DNA of 64,000 bases from an uncultured bacterium (GTDB lineage Bacteria > Pseudomonadota > Gammaproteobacteria > Burkholderiales > Burkholderiaceae_C). How positions within the stretch are numbered: the stretch's first letter is position 1; each line of letters starts with the position of its first letter. Positions 8,035-16,682 of this stretch are shown one piece after another. Both the position numbers and the translations under genes were made by a program. The stretch is taken from contig CAIYQZ010000055.1 of NCBI GenBank assembly GCA_903928495.1, positions 1-64,000 of the forward strand, given 5' to 3'. The notes under the pieces are model-generated. The model was not told the DNA's origin, ran no database searches, and saw only the letters and a list, made by a program, of their open reading frames with translations.

Positions 8035-8697
8035 ATGCCCGATGTGCAGGCCCCCATGCCGCCAGCGAACCAGCGCCCCGCCGACCTGAAAGAGGCCTGC
8101 CTGCAAGCCGCCCGTGAGGTGATTGCCGAGCAGGGTGTGGAGGGCCTGAGCATGCGAGATGTGTCTCGCAAGCTGCACATTTCGCACCAGGCCCCGTACC
8201 GGCACTTTGCCAGCCGCGACCACTTGCTGGCCGAAATCATGCGGCGCTGTTTTGTGGACTTTGCCCGGCACCTCGATGCCAGCGCTCACCCGCTTGAGAC
8301 CCCAGCAGCTGGCACCGGCCTAGATCGCCTGGCCGCCATGGGGCTTGCCTACATGGACTATGCGGCAGCCAAACCGCTGGAATACCGGCTGATGTTCGGC
8401 ACCCCTTGGCCCGAGCCCGCCAGCCACCCCGAACTGGTGAAGCACGCGGTGCACGCATTCGACATCTTGCGCAACCACTTGCGCCAGCAGCACGGCAGGT
8501 CGCCCGCCCAAACCGAGCGTGCTGACCTGGACGCCCTGTTCATCTGGAGCACGTTGCACGGACTGGCCACCATCATGCAGGCCAACGTGTTGCCGCACCT
8601 GGCGTTGTCAGAGCGTGTGATGTCGCAGGCACAAACCCACGTCATGCAGCACATGGGCGTGGCGCTGGCCGCCTCGGCCAATGGGGCGTCGGCGTGA
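8035..8697 (+). CDS. TetR/AcrR family transcriptional regulator with WHG-type ligand domain
   Basis: A 220-residue protein. Residues 18-63 form the TetR helix-turn-helix (QGVEGLSMRDVSRKLHIS, then HQAPYRHFASRDHL). The C-terminal domain contains FIWSTLHGLATI, typical of the WHG/TetR_C_33 group. The ATG at 8035 is preferred; a GTG at 8002 in the same frame is possible. It lies 53 bp after the SDR gene, and its TGA overlaps the GTG start of the patatin gene (8694-8697). Twin palindromes at the operon promoter are its probable binding sites, which suggests autorepression and control of the SDR gene. Confidence 0.88.
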   Translation: MPDVQAPMPPANQRPADLKEACLQAAREVIAEQGVEGLSMRDVSRKLHISHQAPYRHFASRDHLLAEIMRRCFVDFARHLDASAHPLETPAAGTGLDRLAAMGLAYMDYAAAKPLEYRLMFGTPWPEPASHPELVKHAVHAFDILRNHLRQQHGRSPAQTERADLDALFIWSTLHGLATIMQANVLPHLALSERVMSQAQTHVMQHMGVALAASANGASA

Positions 8698-9638
8698 GCG
8701 TGCCTTGTTTGAGCAATCCCAGCCGTGCCTGGGCTCTGGCCAGGGCTGGTGTGGTGGCTGGGTGCGTGGTGTTGCTGGCGGCCTGCGCCCCGTTCAACCA
8801 CACGGGGCCCGACAGCCCGGTGCCCTTGGCTACCGTGCCAGCGCTTCAGCCAACGCCGCGCGTGGCCTTGGTGTTGGGCAGCGGCGGGCCGCGTGGGTAC
8901 GCGCACATTGGCGCACTCAAGGTGCTGGAAGAAGCGGGAATTCAGGCCGACCTGGTGGTGGGCTCCAGCGTGGGCGCGCTGCTGGGGGCTTTCTGGGCCG
9001 ACGGGGTCAGTGCACAGCGCATGGACGAGTTGTCGCGCGAGGGTGGGCCGCTCACGGTGTTTGACCCGTCGCCCTTTGCAGATCGGGGTTGGATCATCGG
9101 CCAGCGACTGCAAAACTACGTGAACGACAACCTCAGCACCACCCGAGCCGAACAACTGAAGCGCCCGCTGGTGGTGGTGGCCACGCGCCGGGCCGACAAG
9201 GCCCCGGTGTTTTTCATGCAGGGCAATGTGGGCGTGGCGGTGCGGGCATCCAGCGCCATACCCAAAGTGATTTCGCCCGTGGGCATTGAGGGAACGGAGT
9301 ACGAAGACGGCGACGAATCGCTGCCCGTGGCCGTTCGAGCAGCCCGTGAGGCCGGGGCGCAGTTTGTGATTGCCATTGACGTGTCGGCCCGCCCCGGCTC
9401 GGCACCCGAAGGGGTCAACCCCGAATGGCTGGTGCGCGACGCGAGCCGCCGCAGCCGCATCGACCCCGAGGTGGCTCAGGCCGACTTTCTGATTCACCCC
9501 GACATGGGCTACTTCGCCAGCCCGCGCGAGGCCTTCTTCAACCGTGCCCGCCAGGCAGGTGAAGACGAAGCGCGGCGCTTGTTGCCTGCGTTGCAGCGCA
9601 AATTGAGGCAGGCGTTTGCGGAAACACAAGCCAAATAG
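8694..9638 (+). CDS. Patatin-like phospholipase lipoprotein
   Basis: A 314-residue protein with a lipoprotein signal (hydrophobic stretch ending VVLLAAC, lipid-anchored Cys31). The patatin core has an oxyanion loop [12 protein letters not shown] (residues 62-73), nucleophile GSSVG (Ser92) and the catalytic Asp in YEDGDES. The last motif reads DGD rather than the usual DGG/DGA. Patatin proteins hydrolyse acyl chains from lipids; this one should act at the cell envelope, like RssA/YjjU-type bacterial patatins. It starts with GTG overlapping the TetR stop. Its last codons and stop lie inside a dispersed repeat (see 9628-9677), so the C-terminus may differ from that of relatives. Confidence 0.88.
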   Translation: MSVPCLSNPSRAWALARAGVVAGCVVLLAACAPFNHTGPDSPVPLATVPALQPTPRVALVLGSGGPRGYAHIGALKVLEEAGIQADLVVGSSVGALLGAFWADGVSAQRMDELSREGGPLTVFDPSPFADRGWIIGQRLQNYVNDNLSTTRAEQLKRPLVVVATRRADKAPVFFMQGNVGVAVRASSAIPKVISPVGIEGTEYEDGDESLPVAVRAAREAGAQFVIAIDVSARPGSAPEGVNPEWLVRDASRRSRIDPEVAQADFLIHPDMGYFASPREAFFNRARQAGEDEARRLLPALQRKLRQAFAETQAK

Positions 9639-9677
9639 CCTTCCAGCGCTTGAGGGGCGCCATTGTTTGCTATGCCA
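9628..9677 (-). repeat. Dispersed ~45-bp intergenic repeat, copy 1
   Basis: Member of the family with the minus-strand pattern ATAGC...AAT(A/G)CC...AAGCGCTGGAGGC...ATTTGGCTT. It matches copy 3 (17632-17680) at about four of five positions over 49 bases. It provides the stop codon of the patatin gene and part of the trhO leader. Confidence 0.7.
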
Positions 9678-9697
9678 ACCGCCCTATCATTCAAGCC

Positions 9698-10687
9698 ATG
9701 ACACCGACCTCGCCTGCAACGCCCCCCCAGCGTTTTCTGACCGCTGCTCTCTACAAGTTTGTGGACCTGCCCGACTTTGCCAACCTGCGCGAGCCGCTGG
9801 TGGCGCTGTGCGAGGCGCAGCAGGTGCGTGGCACGTTGCTGCTGGCGCCTGAGGGCATCAACGGCACCATTGCCGGGCCCGAAGCAGGGGTGCGTGCCGT
9901 GCTGGCTCACCTGCATGCCGACCCGCGTCTTGCCACCCTCACGCACAAGGAATCTTGGAGCGACAGGCACCCGTTCTACCGCATGAAGGTGAAGCTGAAG
10001 AAAGAAATCGTCACCCTGCGCGTGCCCGAGCTGGACCCCAACAAAACCGTGGGCCGCTATGTGAAACCACAGGACTGGAACGCCTTGCTGGCCGACCCGG
10101 ACGTGGTGGTCATTGACACACGCAACGACTACGAAGTGGCGGTGGGCACGTTCAAAGGGGCCATCAACCCGAACATCAAAACCTTCACCGAATTGCCCGC
10201 CTGGCTGGACGCTCAGCCGGGACTCGAAGCAGCAGCCCCAGGCGAAGCCAAGAAAACCAAGGTGGCCATGTTCTGCACCGGCGGCATCCGCTGCGAAAAA
10301 TCCACCGCTCTCATGAAAATGCGCGGCTTTGACGAGGTGTACCATCTGGAAGGCGGCATCCTGAAGTACCTGGAAGAAGTGCCGCCCGAGCAGAGCACCT
10401 GGCAGGGCGAGTGCTTTGTGTTTGACGAACGCGTGAGCGTGGGCCATGGCCTGAAACCCGGCCCGCTGGAACTGTGCCGCGCTTGCCGTTGGCCGCTGAC
10501 CGAAGCCGACAAAGCCTCACCCCACTACGTGAAGGGCGTGAGCTGCGCGCACTGCCACGACCTGCAAACCCCCGAGCAAAAGGCGAACCTGGCCGAGCGC
10601 CAGCGCCAGACCGAGCTGGCCCAGGCCCGGGGCGAGGTGCATGTGGGTGCGCGCATGGCCCGGCGCGGGGGCGACCTGGAAGGCTGA
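9698..10687 (+). CDS. trhO: tRNA uridine(34) hydroxylase TrhO (YceA), rhodanese domain
   Basis: A 329-residue protein with the YceA N-terminal ferredoxin-like domain ([16 protein letters not shown]), then a rhodanese domain with the active-site loop [10 protein letters not shown] near residue 200. The C-terminal region holds cysteine pairs CRAC and CAHC plus the YVKGVSC motif typical of the family. TrhO forms 5-hydroxyuridine at position 34 of tRNAs without needing prephenate. Length agrees with the family. The ATG at 9698 is chosen because the sequence upstream belongs to the dispersed repeat; an upstream in-frame start at 9650 exists but its codons are repeat-derived. Confidence 0.92.
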   Translation: MTPTSPATPPQRFLTAALYKFVDLPDFANLREPLVALCEAQQVRGTLLLAPEGINGTIAGPEAGVRAVLAHLHADPRLATLTHKESWSDRHPFYRMKVKLKKEIVTLRVPELDPNKTVGRYVKPQDWNALLADPDVVVIDTRNDYEVAVGTFKGAINPNIKTFTELPAWLDAQPGLEAAAPGEAKKTKVAMFCTGGIRCEKSTALMKMRGFDEVYHLEGGILKYLEEVPPEQSTWQGECFVFDERVSVGHGLKPGPLELCRACRWPLTEADKASPHYVKGVSCAHCHDLQTPEQKANLAERQRQTELAQARGEVHVGARMARRGGDLEG

Positions 10688-10716
10688 GGTGTGCCGCTTG
10701 CACCCAGGAGACTGGG

Positions 10717-11580
10717 TCAGGGGTTGTGGGCCCGCCCGGCGGCCTGCGCCAACATTTGTGCCGTGAATTCGTCGGCTGCAAAAAACGATTCCACCGCCAG
10801 TTCCTGCAGGGTCACGTCGTGGGGTGTGCCGAACACGGTCACCGTGCTGATGAAACTCAGCACCCCGTCCGGGGTGCGCAGTTGCAGCGGCAGCAGCACG
10901 CCCCGGTGCTCGTGGGCCAGTGTGGGGCCGGGCATTGCGGCGGGCTGGGGATAGGCCTGCACCTCATCCAGCAGGGCCTTCAGGTGCGGGCTACCGGTGG
11001 TGTCGCACTGCTCGCCCAGGCGCTCCAGGATGTGCTGACGCCACTGCACCAAATTCACGATGTGCGGTGCCAGCCCCAGCGGGTGCAGGCTGAGCCGCAC
11101 CACATTGATGGGTGTTTGCAGCAAAGTTGGGTCCACTCCCTGCAAGAGCAGGTCCACCGCCCGATTGGTGGCCACCACGTTGTAGTGCCGGTCAACAACC
11201 AACGAGGGGTTGGGCTCGTGGCTGCGCAACAGCAGGGCCAGAGATTGCTGGGCGGCAGCCATGTCGGGTTCGTCCAGCGTGCGCGTGCCATACATGGGGG
11301 CAAAACCTGCCGCCGTCAGCATGGGGTTGCGCTCGCGCAGTGGCACGTGCAGTCGCGCGGCCAGGCGCAGCACCATGTCGCGGCTGGGGTGGGCGCGCCC
11401 GGTTTCCAGAAAACTCAGGTGCCGGGTGGACAAGTCTGCGTTGTGCGCCAACTCCTGTTGGCTCAAGTGGCGGCGCAAGCGCCAGGTGCGCAGGTGCTGG
11501 CCAAAGCTGGCCGGAACGGCCTGATGTGGGGTGGCAGATTTGGTGGCTGCTTCAAGCTTGGCTGAGGTGTCGATGCCCAT
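10717..11580 (-). CDS. XRE-family regulator with MmyB-like ligand-binding domain
   Basis: A 287-residue protein. A helix-turn-helix sits at about residues 25-80 (RRHLSQQELAHNADLSTRHL, FLETGRAHPSRDMV). The remainder matches the MmyB/PAS-like ligand domain (NPSLVVDRHYNVVATNRAV). Such proteins usually repress or activate a neighbouring metabolic gene in response to a small ligand, often fatty-acid-like. The ATG at 11580 (MGIDTS) is preferred to start codons further upstream. It is convergent with trhO and divergent from a small membrane protein gene 113 bp away, a candidate target. Confidence 0.85.
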   Translation of the reverse strand: MGIDTSAKLEAATKSATPHQAVPASFGQHLRTWRLRRHLSQQELAHNADLSTRHLSFLETGRAHPSRDMVLRLAARLHVPLRERNPMLTAAGFAPMYGTRTLDEPDMAAAQQSLALLLRSHEPNPSLVVDRHYNVVATNRAVDLLLQGVDPTLLQTPINVVRLSLHPLGLAPHIVNLVQWRQHILERLGEQCDTTGSPHLKALLDEVQAYPQPAAMPGPTLAHEHRGVLLPLQLRTPDGVLSFISTVTVFGTPHDVTLQELAVESFFAADEFTAQMLAQAAGRAHNP

Positions 11581-11693
11581 GCACCCATCGTAAACCGCAC
11601 CCGGCGCGCGCGCCTTTACCTCCGAGGTCATTGCCGGCATGACCCGGTGGCTCAACACTGGCTGCACTCAAGCTGTTTTGACAAGGCGCTCAC

Positions 11694-12008
11694 ATGCAAC
11701 GCATCCTTCTGGTTCTGACTGCTATTTTGTTGGGCGCAATCACCGCCGCTGCGCTCTGGCAGCACGGCTACTGGGGCCTGTTGGCTGGCCAGTTTGAGAC
11801 CTGGGGTGGTGTCCAGGTGCTGGTTGATCTGGCCATTGCGTTGACCTTGGTGCTGGTGTGGATGTGGCGTGACGCGCAAGCCACCGGCCGCAACGTGTGG
11901 CCCTGGGTGGTGCTGACGTTGGTGGCCGGTTCGTTTGGGCCGCTGGGCTATCTGCTGACGCGGCAGGCCCACTCTCCACCCCCACCCACCACAATGCCTT
12001 CAGACTGA
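11694..12008 (+). CDS. Small hydrophobic membrane protein of unknown function
   Basis: A 104-residue protein with three predicted membrane helices (about residues 2-22, 38-58 and 69-88) and a short proline-rich tail. The pattern WMWRDAQATGRNVWPWVV suggests a cytoplasmic loop with charged residues between helices 2 and 3. I do not recognise the family with certainty; DUF2834-like proteins are similar in layout. It is divergent from the XRE/MmyB regulator, so may be its target. A dispersed repeat follows its stop codon. Confidence 0.65.
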   Translation: MQRILLVLTAILLGAITAAALWQHGYWGLLAGQFETWGGVQVLVDLAIALTLVLVWMWRDAQATGRNVWPWVVLTLVAGSFGPLGYLLTRQAHSPPPPTTMPSD

Positions 12009-12013
12009 TTCAG

Positions 12014-12067
12014 GCATAAAAGTGCCACCTGACGCTTGATGGGCGTCATTCAGTGCTACTCAATTAA
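12014..12067 (-). repeat. Dispersed ~45-bp intergenic repeat, copy 2
   Basis: Minus-strand reading gives GTAGCACTGAATGACGCCC, then ATCAAGCGTCAGGTGGCAC and TTTTATGCC. It aligns with copies 4 and 8 (AATAC..TCAAGCGCCA....CACTTTTTAT). It lies in the 205-bp gap between the small membrane protein and the LysE-type exporter. Nothing else was recognised in that gap. Confidence 0.65.
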
Positions 12068-12213
12068 TAATGAACTCCACTCGCTCAGTTGCGAACGCAC
12101 GCACCCGTGGCCCAAAGCTGCTGATGCTGCAAGCGTGGCGTTGAGGTGCGCCACCAACTGCTGGGGCGCAGGGTGGGCATTGCCGGCGCTGGTGTGGGCA
12201 TCGGCCTCATGAG

Positions 12214-12840
12214 TCAGTTCACCCGCGCCAACAGCTGGCGCAGGCCAAAGGAAACCAGCAGCAAGCCAAACAACGATTCAAAGTACACCTTGAAACGCCT
12301 GAATGCCGCGCTGGCTTTGGGTGTTGACAGCACCAGCACCACCACACTGAACCACAGCGTTGCCACCACCAACACGGCCGCCAGCATGGCCAGCAACAGC
12401 AAGAAGCTGGCGTTGGACGGTGCTGCCGACGACAGGGCAGATGCGTAGTAAATGGCCGCTTTCGGGTTGGCCATGGTGGTGGACAGGCCTTTTGAAAAGT
12501 AGCCGAGCCACGAGCCCGATGCCGATTGCGTGCCGGACTCGGGCAGTGGCTTGCGCGCGCTTCTCAGCAAGCCCACACCCAGCCACAACAGGTACAGCGC
12601 ACCCAGGGTTTTGATGAGCAGGAACAACGACGGGAAAAGCGCAAACAGAGCACCCACGCCCAACAGTGCTGCTCCAGCCCAGATGCCGTTGCCCAGCACC
12701 ACCCCCGCAGCCACTGCCGCTGCGCTGCGGCGTGAGCCGGTGACCGCTGTGTAGGTGACAGCCACAAAGTCCGGACCCGGGCTCATGATGCCCAGGCAGG
12801 CAATGGCTGCAACGGTGGCTATGGCAATCAAGGTTTCCAT
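12214..12840 (-). CDS. LysE/RhtB-family amino acid exporter
   Basis: A 208-residue integral membrane protein with about six hydrophobic segments and the family signature GIMSPGPDFVAV in the first helix, followed by the conserved loop TGSRRSAAAVAAGVVLGN. Known members export amino acids or homoserine lactones; the substrate here is not known. It runs in the same direction as the AraC-type gene upstream (63 bp gap) and may be regulated by it. A second exporter of the superfamily (ArgO type) lies at 38434. Confidence 0.88.
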   Translation of the reverse strand: METLIAIATVAAIACLGIMSPGPDFVAVTYTAVTGSRRSAAAVAAGVVLGNGIWAGAALLGVGALFALFPSLFLLIKTLGALYLLWLGVGLLRSARKPLPESGTQSASGSWLGYFSKGLSTTMANPKAAIYYASALSSAAPSNASFLLLLAMLAAVLVVATLWFSVVVLVLSTPKASAAFRRFKVYFESLFGLLLVSFGLRQLLARVN

Positions 12841-12903
12841 GAGCGGGGCTCCAAATTGAGTGTGGCAACGAGAGACGATACGCGTTTCAGCGCCGAAGCC
12901 TGG

Positions 12904-13752
12904 TCAATGCGCGTCCCACGCGTGGGCAACGCCAGCGTGGATGTGTTCAGGCGCTGCGACCACTTCGTCTTCGGACAAATCGATCTCCACCCCCATCGAC
13001 AGCAGCGTGCTGGCCGGCAGGCCGAACATGCTTTTGAACGTGCTGCTGAGGTGCGCAGAGCTGGCGAACCCGGCAGCATGGGCGGCTTCGGTCAAGTTGC
13101 CACCTGCCGCGACGGTGCGCATCACAGCTGCCATTCGCCGCCAAAGCCGGTAGCGGCGAAACGGCAGTCCAACCTCTGCAACGAAGCGAGCGCGGAAGCG
13201 AGATGGTGACAGGCAGGCAAGAGCGGCCGCATCCTGCAGGCGGTCGAAGTCTGCGGGGTGACGTTCGATCGCACGCACGACCCGTGCAATTCGTGCATCC
13301 CAAGGCAATTGGGACGTCAGCCCAAAAGCAGACAAAGCCTCGTCGAGTCCAAGCTGTGGGCCCGCCAGCCGCAGTCGCTCGCGGCTGTGCAGCAACTCCA
13401 CTTGGGTCGTCGGGTGCCGACGGTCGGTGAGTGGATCCAGGTACAAAAAGGCCATCGGCCCGCGGCTTTGCAGGTGGTGCAGGGTCTCCGAAGGGATGAC
13501 GCTCACCCACTCTGAATGCCAATCCGACCAACCCCCTTTTTTGGCCCATGTCCGCAGCTCAAATGGCTGCTGAAGGGATACCGCGATGGTCGTTGCCGCA
13601 TTCAGGTGTGGGGACAGGGCGAGCCCGGGGCCGACATACATCGCGCGCGCTGGGCCTACGCAGATGCGGGGCAACACAGGCGATTCTTGAAAGCCTGCAA
13701 CGTCTTTGCTGGAGATGATGACCGCATCGAATTCGCTTTGGGTGTTCTCCAT
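12904..13752 (-). CDS. AraC-family transcriptional regulator
   Basis: A 282-residue protein with an N-terminal effector domain and two C-terminal helix-turn-helix motifs (ALACLSPSRFRARFVAEVG and AAHAAGFASSAHLSSTFKSM), the AraC DNA-binding signature. The ATG at 13752 (MENTQSE) is chosen; the open frame extends upstream to 13848 but overlaps the likely promoter of the divergent HD-domain gene. The position between the LysE-type exporter downstream and the HD-domain/membrane protein operon opposite makes both candidate targets. Confidence 0.85.
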   Translation of the reverse strand: MENTQSEFDAVIISSKDVAGFQESPVLPRICVGPARAMYVGPGLALSPHLNAATTIAVSLQQPFELRTWAKKGGWSDWHSEWVSVIPSETLHHLQSRGPMAFLYLDPLTDRRHPTTQVELLHSRERLRLAGPQLGLDEALSAFGLTSQLPWDARIARVVRAIERHPADFDRLQDAAALACLSPSRFRARFVAEVGLPFRRYRLWRRMAAVMRTVAAGGNLTEAAHAAGFASSAHLSSTFKSMFGLPASTLLSMGVEIDLSEDEVVAAPEHIHAGVAHAWDAH

Positions 13753-13947
13753 GCAAGACAGTCCTGTTCTTTTCGCGATCGGCGGATGCACAGCCATCGG
13801 CACCGGCGCGGTTGCAGAACCCAACATTGTGACAATCTGGTTGGGCATTTTTCATCTCACCGCCGTTGGCCGCAACGGGCGCCGTGCTGGCAGTGTGCCG
13901 TTGTGCCTTGCGTCAACGCTGTGCTCACGCATGCTGAGGTTCCTGCC

Positions 13948-14754
13948 GTGAAAACGTCCACCGATTTTCAGGATTACCCCGGCGGCGCGTCAGTGGGTAC
14001 AGCTGCCTGGGGCCGCGCCTGCGGCGGACGTCTGACGTTGGCGGAACAGTGCCGGTTGGCCATGCAGACCGTTGTCGCCCAGCTGCGTCTGCATTTGCGC
14101 GCCCCCAACACGGTGTCCGACAACCAGCGGCGACGCTGGAGTCGCCTGGACCCGGAAAGCATCGAACTGCCCGACACGTCAACGGTGGCCCGTGCGTTGG
14201 AGTTGGTGCAGCAATCGACGCCGTTATGGCTGTGCCGACACAGCCTGAGGACGTGGTCGTGGGCCGCGCTGCTTGGTCAAGCGGATGACCTGCGGCCTGA
14301 CGCTGAGGTGCTGGCCATCTCATGCCTGTTGCACGACTTGGCGTTGCTTCCTTCCCACGAGTCGGCAGGGCCCCTGCGGTGTCCTTGCTTTGCGATTGAG
14401 GGCGGTCAGCGTGCGCACCTGCTACTGAAGGAACATGGTTGGGCAGATGCCCGTGCCATGGCTGTCGAAGAAGCGATCTGTCTTCACATGAACCCGCGGG
14501 TCATGCTGGACGCGGGCGTCGAAGCTCACCTTCTCCACGAAGCCGCTGCCATGGATGTCGTGGGGGCGCGGATGGGCGAGATTGACACCCTGTCGAGACA
14601 GGCTGTCCTGGACCGCTACCCGCGCACGGACTTCGTGCAACAAATGGCCGAGGCGATGCGACAACAGGCAGACCAGGCACCCGACACCCGTGTCCGTCTG
14701 CTGTGGCGAATGGGCTTTGAACGAGCCATCCGCCGATCCAAATGGCCCGAGTGA
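13948..14754 (+). CDS. HD-domain protein, putative phosphohydrolase or hydratase
   Basis: A 268-residue soluble protein. The HD-type metal-site pattern is visible: HSLRTWSWA, then CLLHDLALLP and EEAICLHMNPRV, with a later conserved-looking LLHEAAAMDVVG. The arrangement resembles the cyanamide-hydratase-like HD subgroup more than HD-GYP, but the substrate is uncertain. The GTG start at 13948 is preceded by GAGG at good spacing, which decides the start. It is divergent from the AraC gene and followed 58 bp later by a membrane protein gene, with a perfect inverted repeat in between. Confidence 0.75.
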   Translation: MKTSTDFQDYPGGASVGTAAWGRACGGRLTLAEQCRLAMQTVVAQLRLHLRAPNTVSDNQRRRWSRLDPESIELPDTSTVARALELVQQSTPLWLCRHSLRTWSWAALLGQADDLRPDAEVLAISCLLHDLALLPSHESAGPLRCPCFAIEGGQRAHLLLKEHGWADARAMAVEEAICLHMNPRVMLDAGVEAHLLHEAAAMDVVGARMGEIDTLSRQAVLDRYPRTDFVQQMAEAMRQQADQAPDTRVRLLWRMGFERAIRRSKWPE

Positions 14755-14755
14755 T

Positions 14756-14776
14756 GTGTGCACCTGTTGTGCACAC
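14756..14776. promoter_or_regulatory. Perfect 8-bp inverted repeat between HD gene and membrane protein gene
   Basis: GTGTGCAC, 5-bp loop CTGTT, GTGCACAC, directly after the HD-domain stop codon. No T-run follows, so it is a poor terminator. It may be an operator, or an mRNA hairpin that separates expression of the two genes. Confidence 0.5.
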
Positions 14777-14812
14777 GCTGGCCGACCGATTTCGTTAACT
14801 CAGAGGAAACCC

Positions 14813-15199
14813 ATGAAATACATCTCCATCGTCTCGCTGCTGGTTGCCGGCATCATTCACTTGTTGCCTTTGCCCGGCGTCGCCGGGTCGGGAGTCCTGG
14901 CGCGGCTGTACGGCATAGAAGTGACTGATCCGAACACGGCCATTCTTTTGCAGCACCGGGCACTGCTGTTCGGCGTGTTGGGTGTACTCATGCTGAGTGC
15001 CATTGCGCTGCCCTGGCTTCGGGTCACGGCGTTGACCGTTGGGCTGTTCAGTGCAGCCAGTTTCATCGTCGTTGCGATGGTTGTCGGCGGGTACAACCCG
15101 GCCATCGGCAGGGTGGTGGTCGCTGATGTGGTGGCGTCGCTCTTGCTGGCTGCGGGCCTCGTCGCCGAGATATGGCTGATCAACAGAAAGACGTCGTAG
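14813..15199 (+). CDS. Four-helix membrane protein of unknown function
   Basis: A 128-residue protein with four predicted membrane helices (about residues 3-22, 43-64, 69-92 and 100-123). A strong ribosome binding site AGAGGAAA precedes the ATG. I recognise the general type, often listed in databases under misleading enzyme names, but no function is established. It follows the HD-domain gene in the same direction and is probably in the same operon. Confidence 0.75.
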   Translation: MKYISIVSLLVAGIIHLLPLPGVAGSGVLARLYGIEVTDPNTAILLQHRALLFGVLGVLMLSAIALPWLRVTALTVGLFSAASFIVVAMVVGGYNPAIGRVVVADVVASLLLAAGLVAEIWLINRKTS

Positions 15200-15385
15200 A
15201 ACTCATTGACTTCGTGGGCCTGGCCATCTGTGTCCGCGACCTGAACACCTGGTGGTGTTGCAAGGGGCACGCGTGGGTGCTTTGTGGTCGCGCTGTGCCT
15301 CTGGGCGCGGCGCAACGCAAAATAGCGTGCAGTTTGGTTTTCAAGCCGACTTTGTACGACTTATTCATCACAGCAGGAGACACAC

Positions 15386-16081
15386 ATGGGCCACATGATT
15401 TCATTCCAACGCCCCGACGGGCAAACCGTACAAGGCTATTTGGCCGAGGCCGCCAACCCCGTGGGGGCGCTGGTGGTCATTCAGGAATGGTGGGGACTGA
15501 ACGACCAGATCAAAGGCGTGACCGACCGCGCTGCGGCCGCAGGCTTCACCGCGCTGGTGCCTGACCTGTATCGGGGCAAGGCCACGGTGGAAGCTGAAGA
15601 GGCCCACCACCTGATGGACGGGCTGAACTTTGGCGAAGCCGCCGGGCAGGACGTTCGTGGTGCCGTGCAGCACCTCAAGTCACTCAAGCTGGGCAGTGGC
15701 AAAGTCGGCGTGACGGGCTTTTGCATGGGCGGGGCTCTGACGCTGCTGGCCTCCACCATGACGCCGGAGCTGGATGCCGCCGTGGTGTGGTACGGCATGC
15801 CACCGCTGGAATACGTGAATGCCTCCAACATCAAGGCCCCGCTGATGGCGCACTGGGCCACGCAAGACCAGGCTTTTCCCATTGCCAATGTCGATGCACT
15901 GGACGCCAAGCTGGCCGAGGCCGGTGTGCGTTACGAGCCCCACCGCTATTTGGCGCACCACGCCTTTGCCAATGAAACTGCGCAGGGCGCGGCCCGCATA
16001 GCCGCCACGCAGTACGACGCGGCCTGGGCCCAATTGGCGTGGGACCGCAGCATGAGGTTTCTGGGTCAGCACCTGGGCTGA
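15386..16081 (+). CDS. Dienelactone hydrolase family protein
   Basis: A 231-residue alpha/beta hydrolase. The nucleophile elbow GFCMGG carries Cys instead of Ser, as in dienelactone hydrolase. The supporting Glu is in IQEWWGLN (about residue 34), the Asp in the segment around ATQDQAFP and the His in LAHHAFANE. The whole charge-relay set is therefore visible. True carboxymethylenebutenolidase activity cannot be assumed, since the family includes many esterases. AGGAGA precedes the ATG at good spacing. No aromatic-degradation genes adjoin it. Confidence 0.88.
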   Translation: MGHMISFQRPDGQTVQGYLAEAANPVGALVVIQEWWGLNDQIKGVTDRAAAAGFTALVPDLYRGKATVEAEEAHHLMDGLNFGEAAGQDVRGAVQHLKSLKLGSGKVGVTGFCMGGALTLLASTMTPELDAAVVWYGMPPLEYVNASNIKAPLMAHWATQDQAFPIANVDALDAKLAEAGVRYEPHRYLAHHAFANETAQGAARIAATQYDAAWAQLAWDRSMRFLGQHLG

Positions 16082-16109
16082 GCCCTTTGAGCCACCGGGC
16101 TCCAATGCG

Positions 16110-16382
16110 TCAGCAGTTGGCGCGCCGGTGGTCGGCGGTGTGGGTGTCTCGGTAAGGCATGCCCGGGTCGCGCAGCGCACGGTGCTTGGTCACCCGGCCA
16201 GCCATGCGTTGTCGCCACATTTTGAAAGAGCTGGGCAACAGTTCGCGCCGCATCAGCCTGACCACGGCTGATTCGTTGAGCCCAAACTGCTGCTCAATGG
16301 TCTCGAACGTGGTGCGGTCTTCCCACGCCATTTGAATGACGCGTGACACATCGCCGGGTGGCAGGGCGCTGGAGCTGTTCAC
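16110..16382 (-). CDS. DUF2805 / TIGR03643 family protein
   Basis: A 90-residue basic protein with the family pattern VSRVIQMAWEDRTTFETI, FGLNESAVVRLMRREL and SFKMWRQRMAGRVTKHR. The middle looks like a helix-turn-helix, so nucleic acid binding is plausible, but the function is unknown. It starts with GTG overlapping the stop of the 99-residue HTH gene (16379-16382), which shows translational coupling. It is the last gene of the yghU-HTH-DUF2805 operon and convergent with the dienelactone hydrolase. Confidence 0.8.
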   Translation of the reverse strand: MNSSSALPPGDVSRVIQMAWEDRTTFETIEQQFGLNESAVVRLMRRELLPSSFKMWRQRMAGRVTKHRALRDPGMPYRDTHTADHRRANC

Positions 16383-16678
16383 GCTGCGTCCTCAGGCGCT
16401 TTGCGTGCCAATTCAAAGTCCGGGTGTTGCCCTGTGAGCAACAGAAACATCGCAAACACGGGGCCTTGCATGTTGCGGTCGTCTGTCGGGCTTTCCAGCG
16501 CCTGCCAGGTGCGCGATTGCAGGCCACCCCGGCTGCCGGTTTGCAGCGAGTAGCCCATCAGTTCCGCCGCCTGCGCCTGGTTCAGACCGGCGGCCTGGCG
16601 AGCGGCTTTGAGCTGCTCGCCGCTGGGCGAAGGCATGGCCAGTTGGAACGGTGTGGACGAGGGGGTGGGAGCCGACAT
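16379..16678 (-). CDS. Small XRE-like helix-turn-helix protein
   Basis: A 99-residue protein with a helix-turn-helix at about residues 18-45 (GEQLKAARQAAGLNQAQAAE, LMGYSLQ) followed by SRTWQALES, as in XRE-type repressors and bacteriophage-like small regulators. The C-terminal third is hydrophobic (GPVFAMFLLLTG). The ATG at 16678 lies 4 bp after the yghU stop, which decides the start. Placement inside an operon behind a glutathione-dependent oxidoreductase and coupled to DUF2805 suggests a small regulatory unit, but no target is known. Confidence 0.7.
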   Translation of the reverse strand: MSAPTPSSTPFQLAMPSPSGEQLKAARQAAGLNQAQAAELMGYSLQTGSRGGLQSRTWQALESPTDDRNMQGPVFAMFLLLTGQHPDFELARKAPEDAA

Positions 16679-16682
16679 GGGT

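Noticed and set aside
6997-8697. One continuous plus-strand frame of 566 codons across the SDR and TetR genes
   Set aside because: Only its last 220 codons are the TetR gene. The first part runs in another frame through the clearly coding SDR gene and has no recognisable domain.
16080-16102. GAGCCC/GGGCTC hairpin after the dienelactone hydrolase gene
   Set aside because: Short 6-bp stem with an 11-nt loop and no T-run, so not called a terminator.
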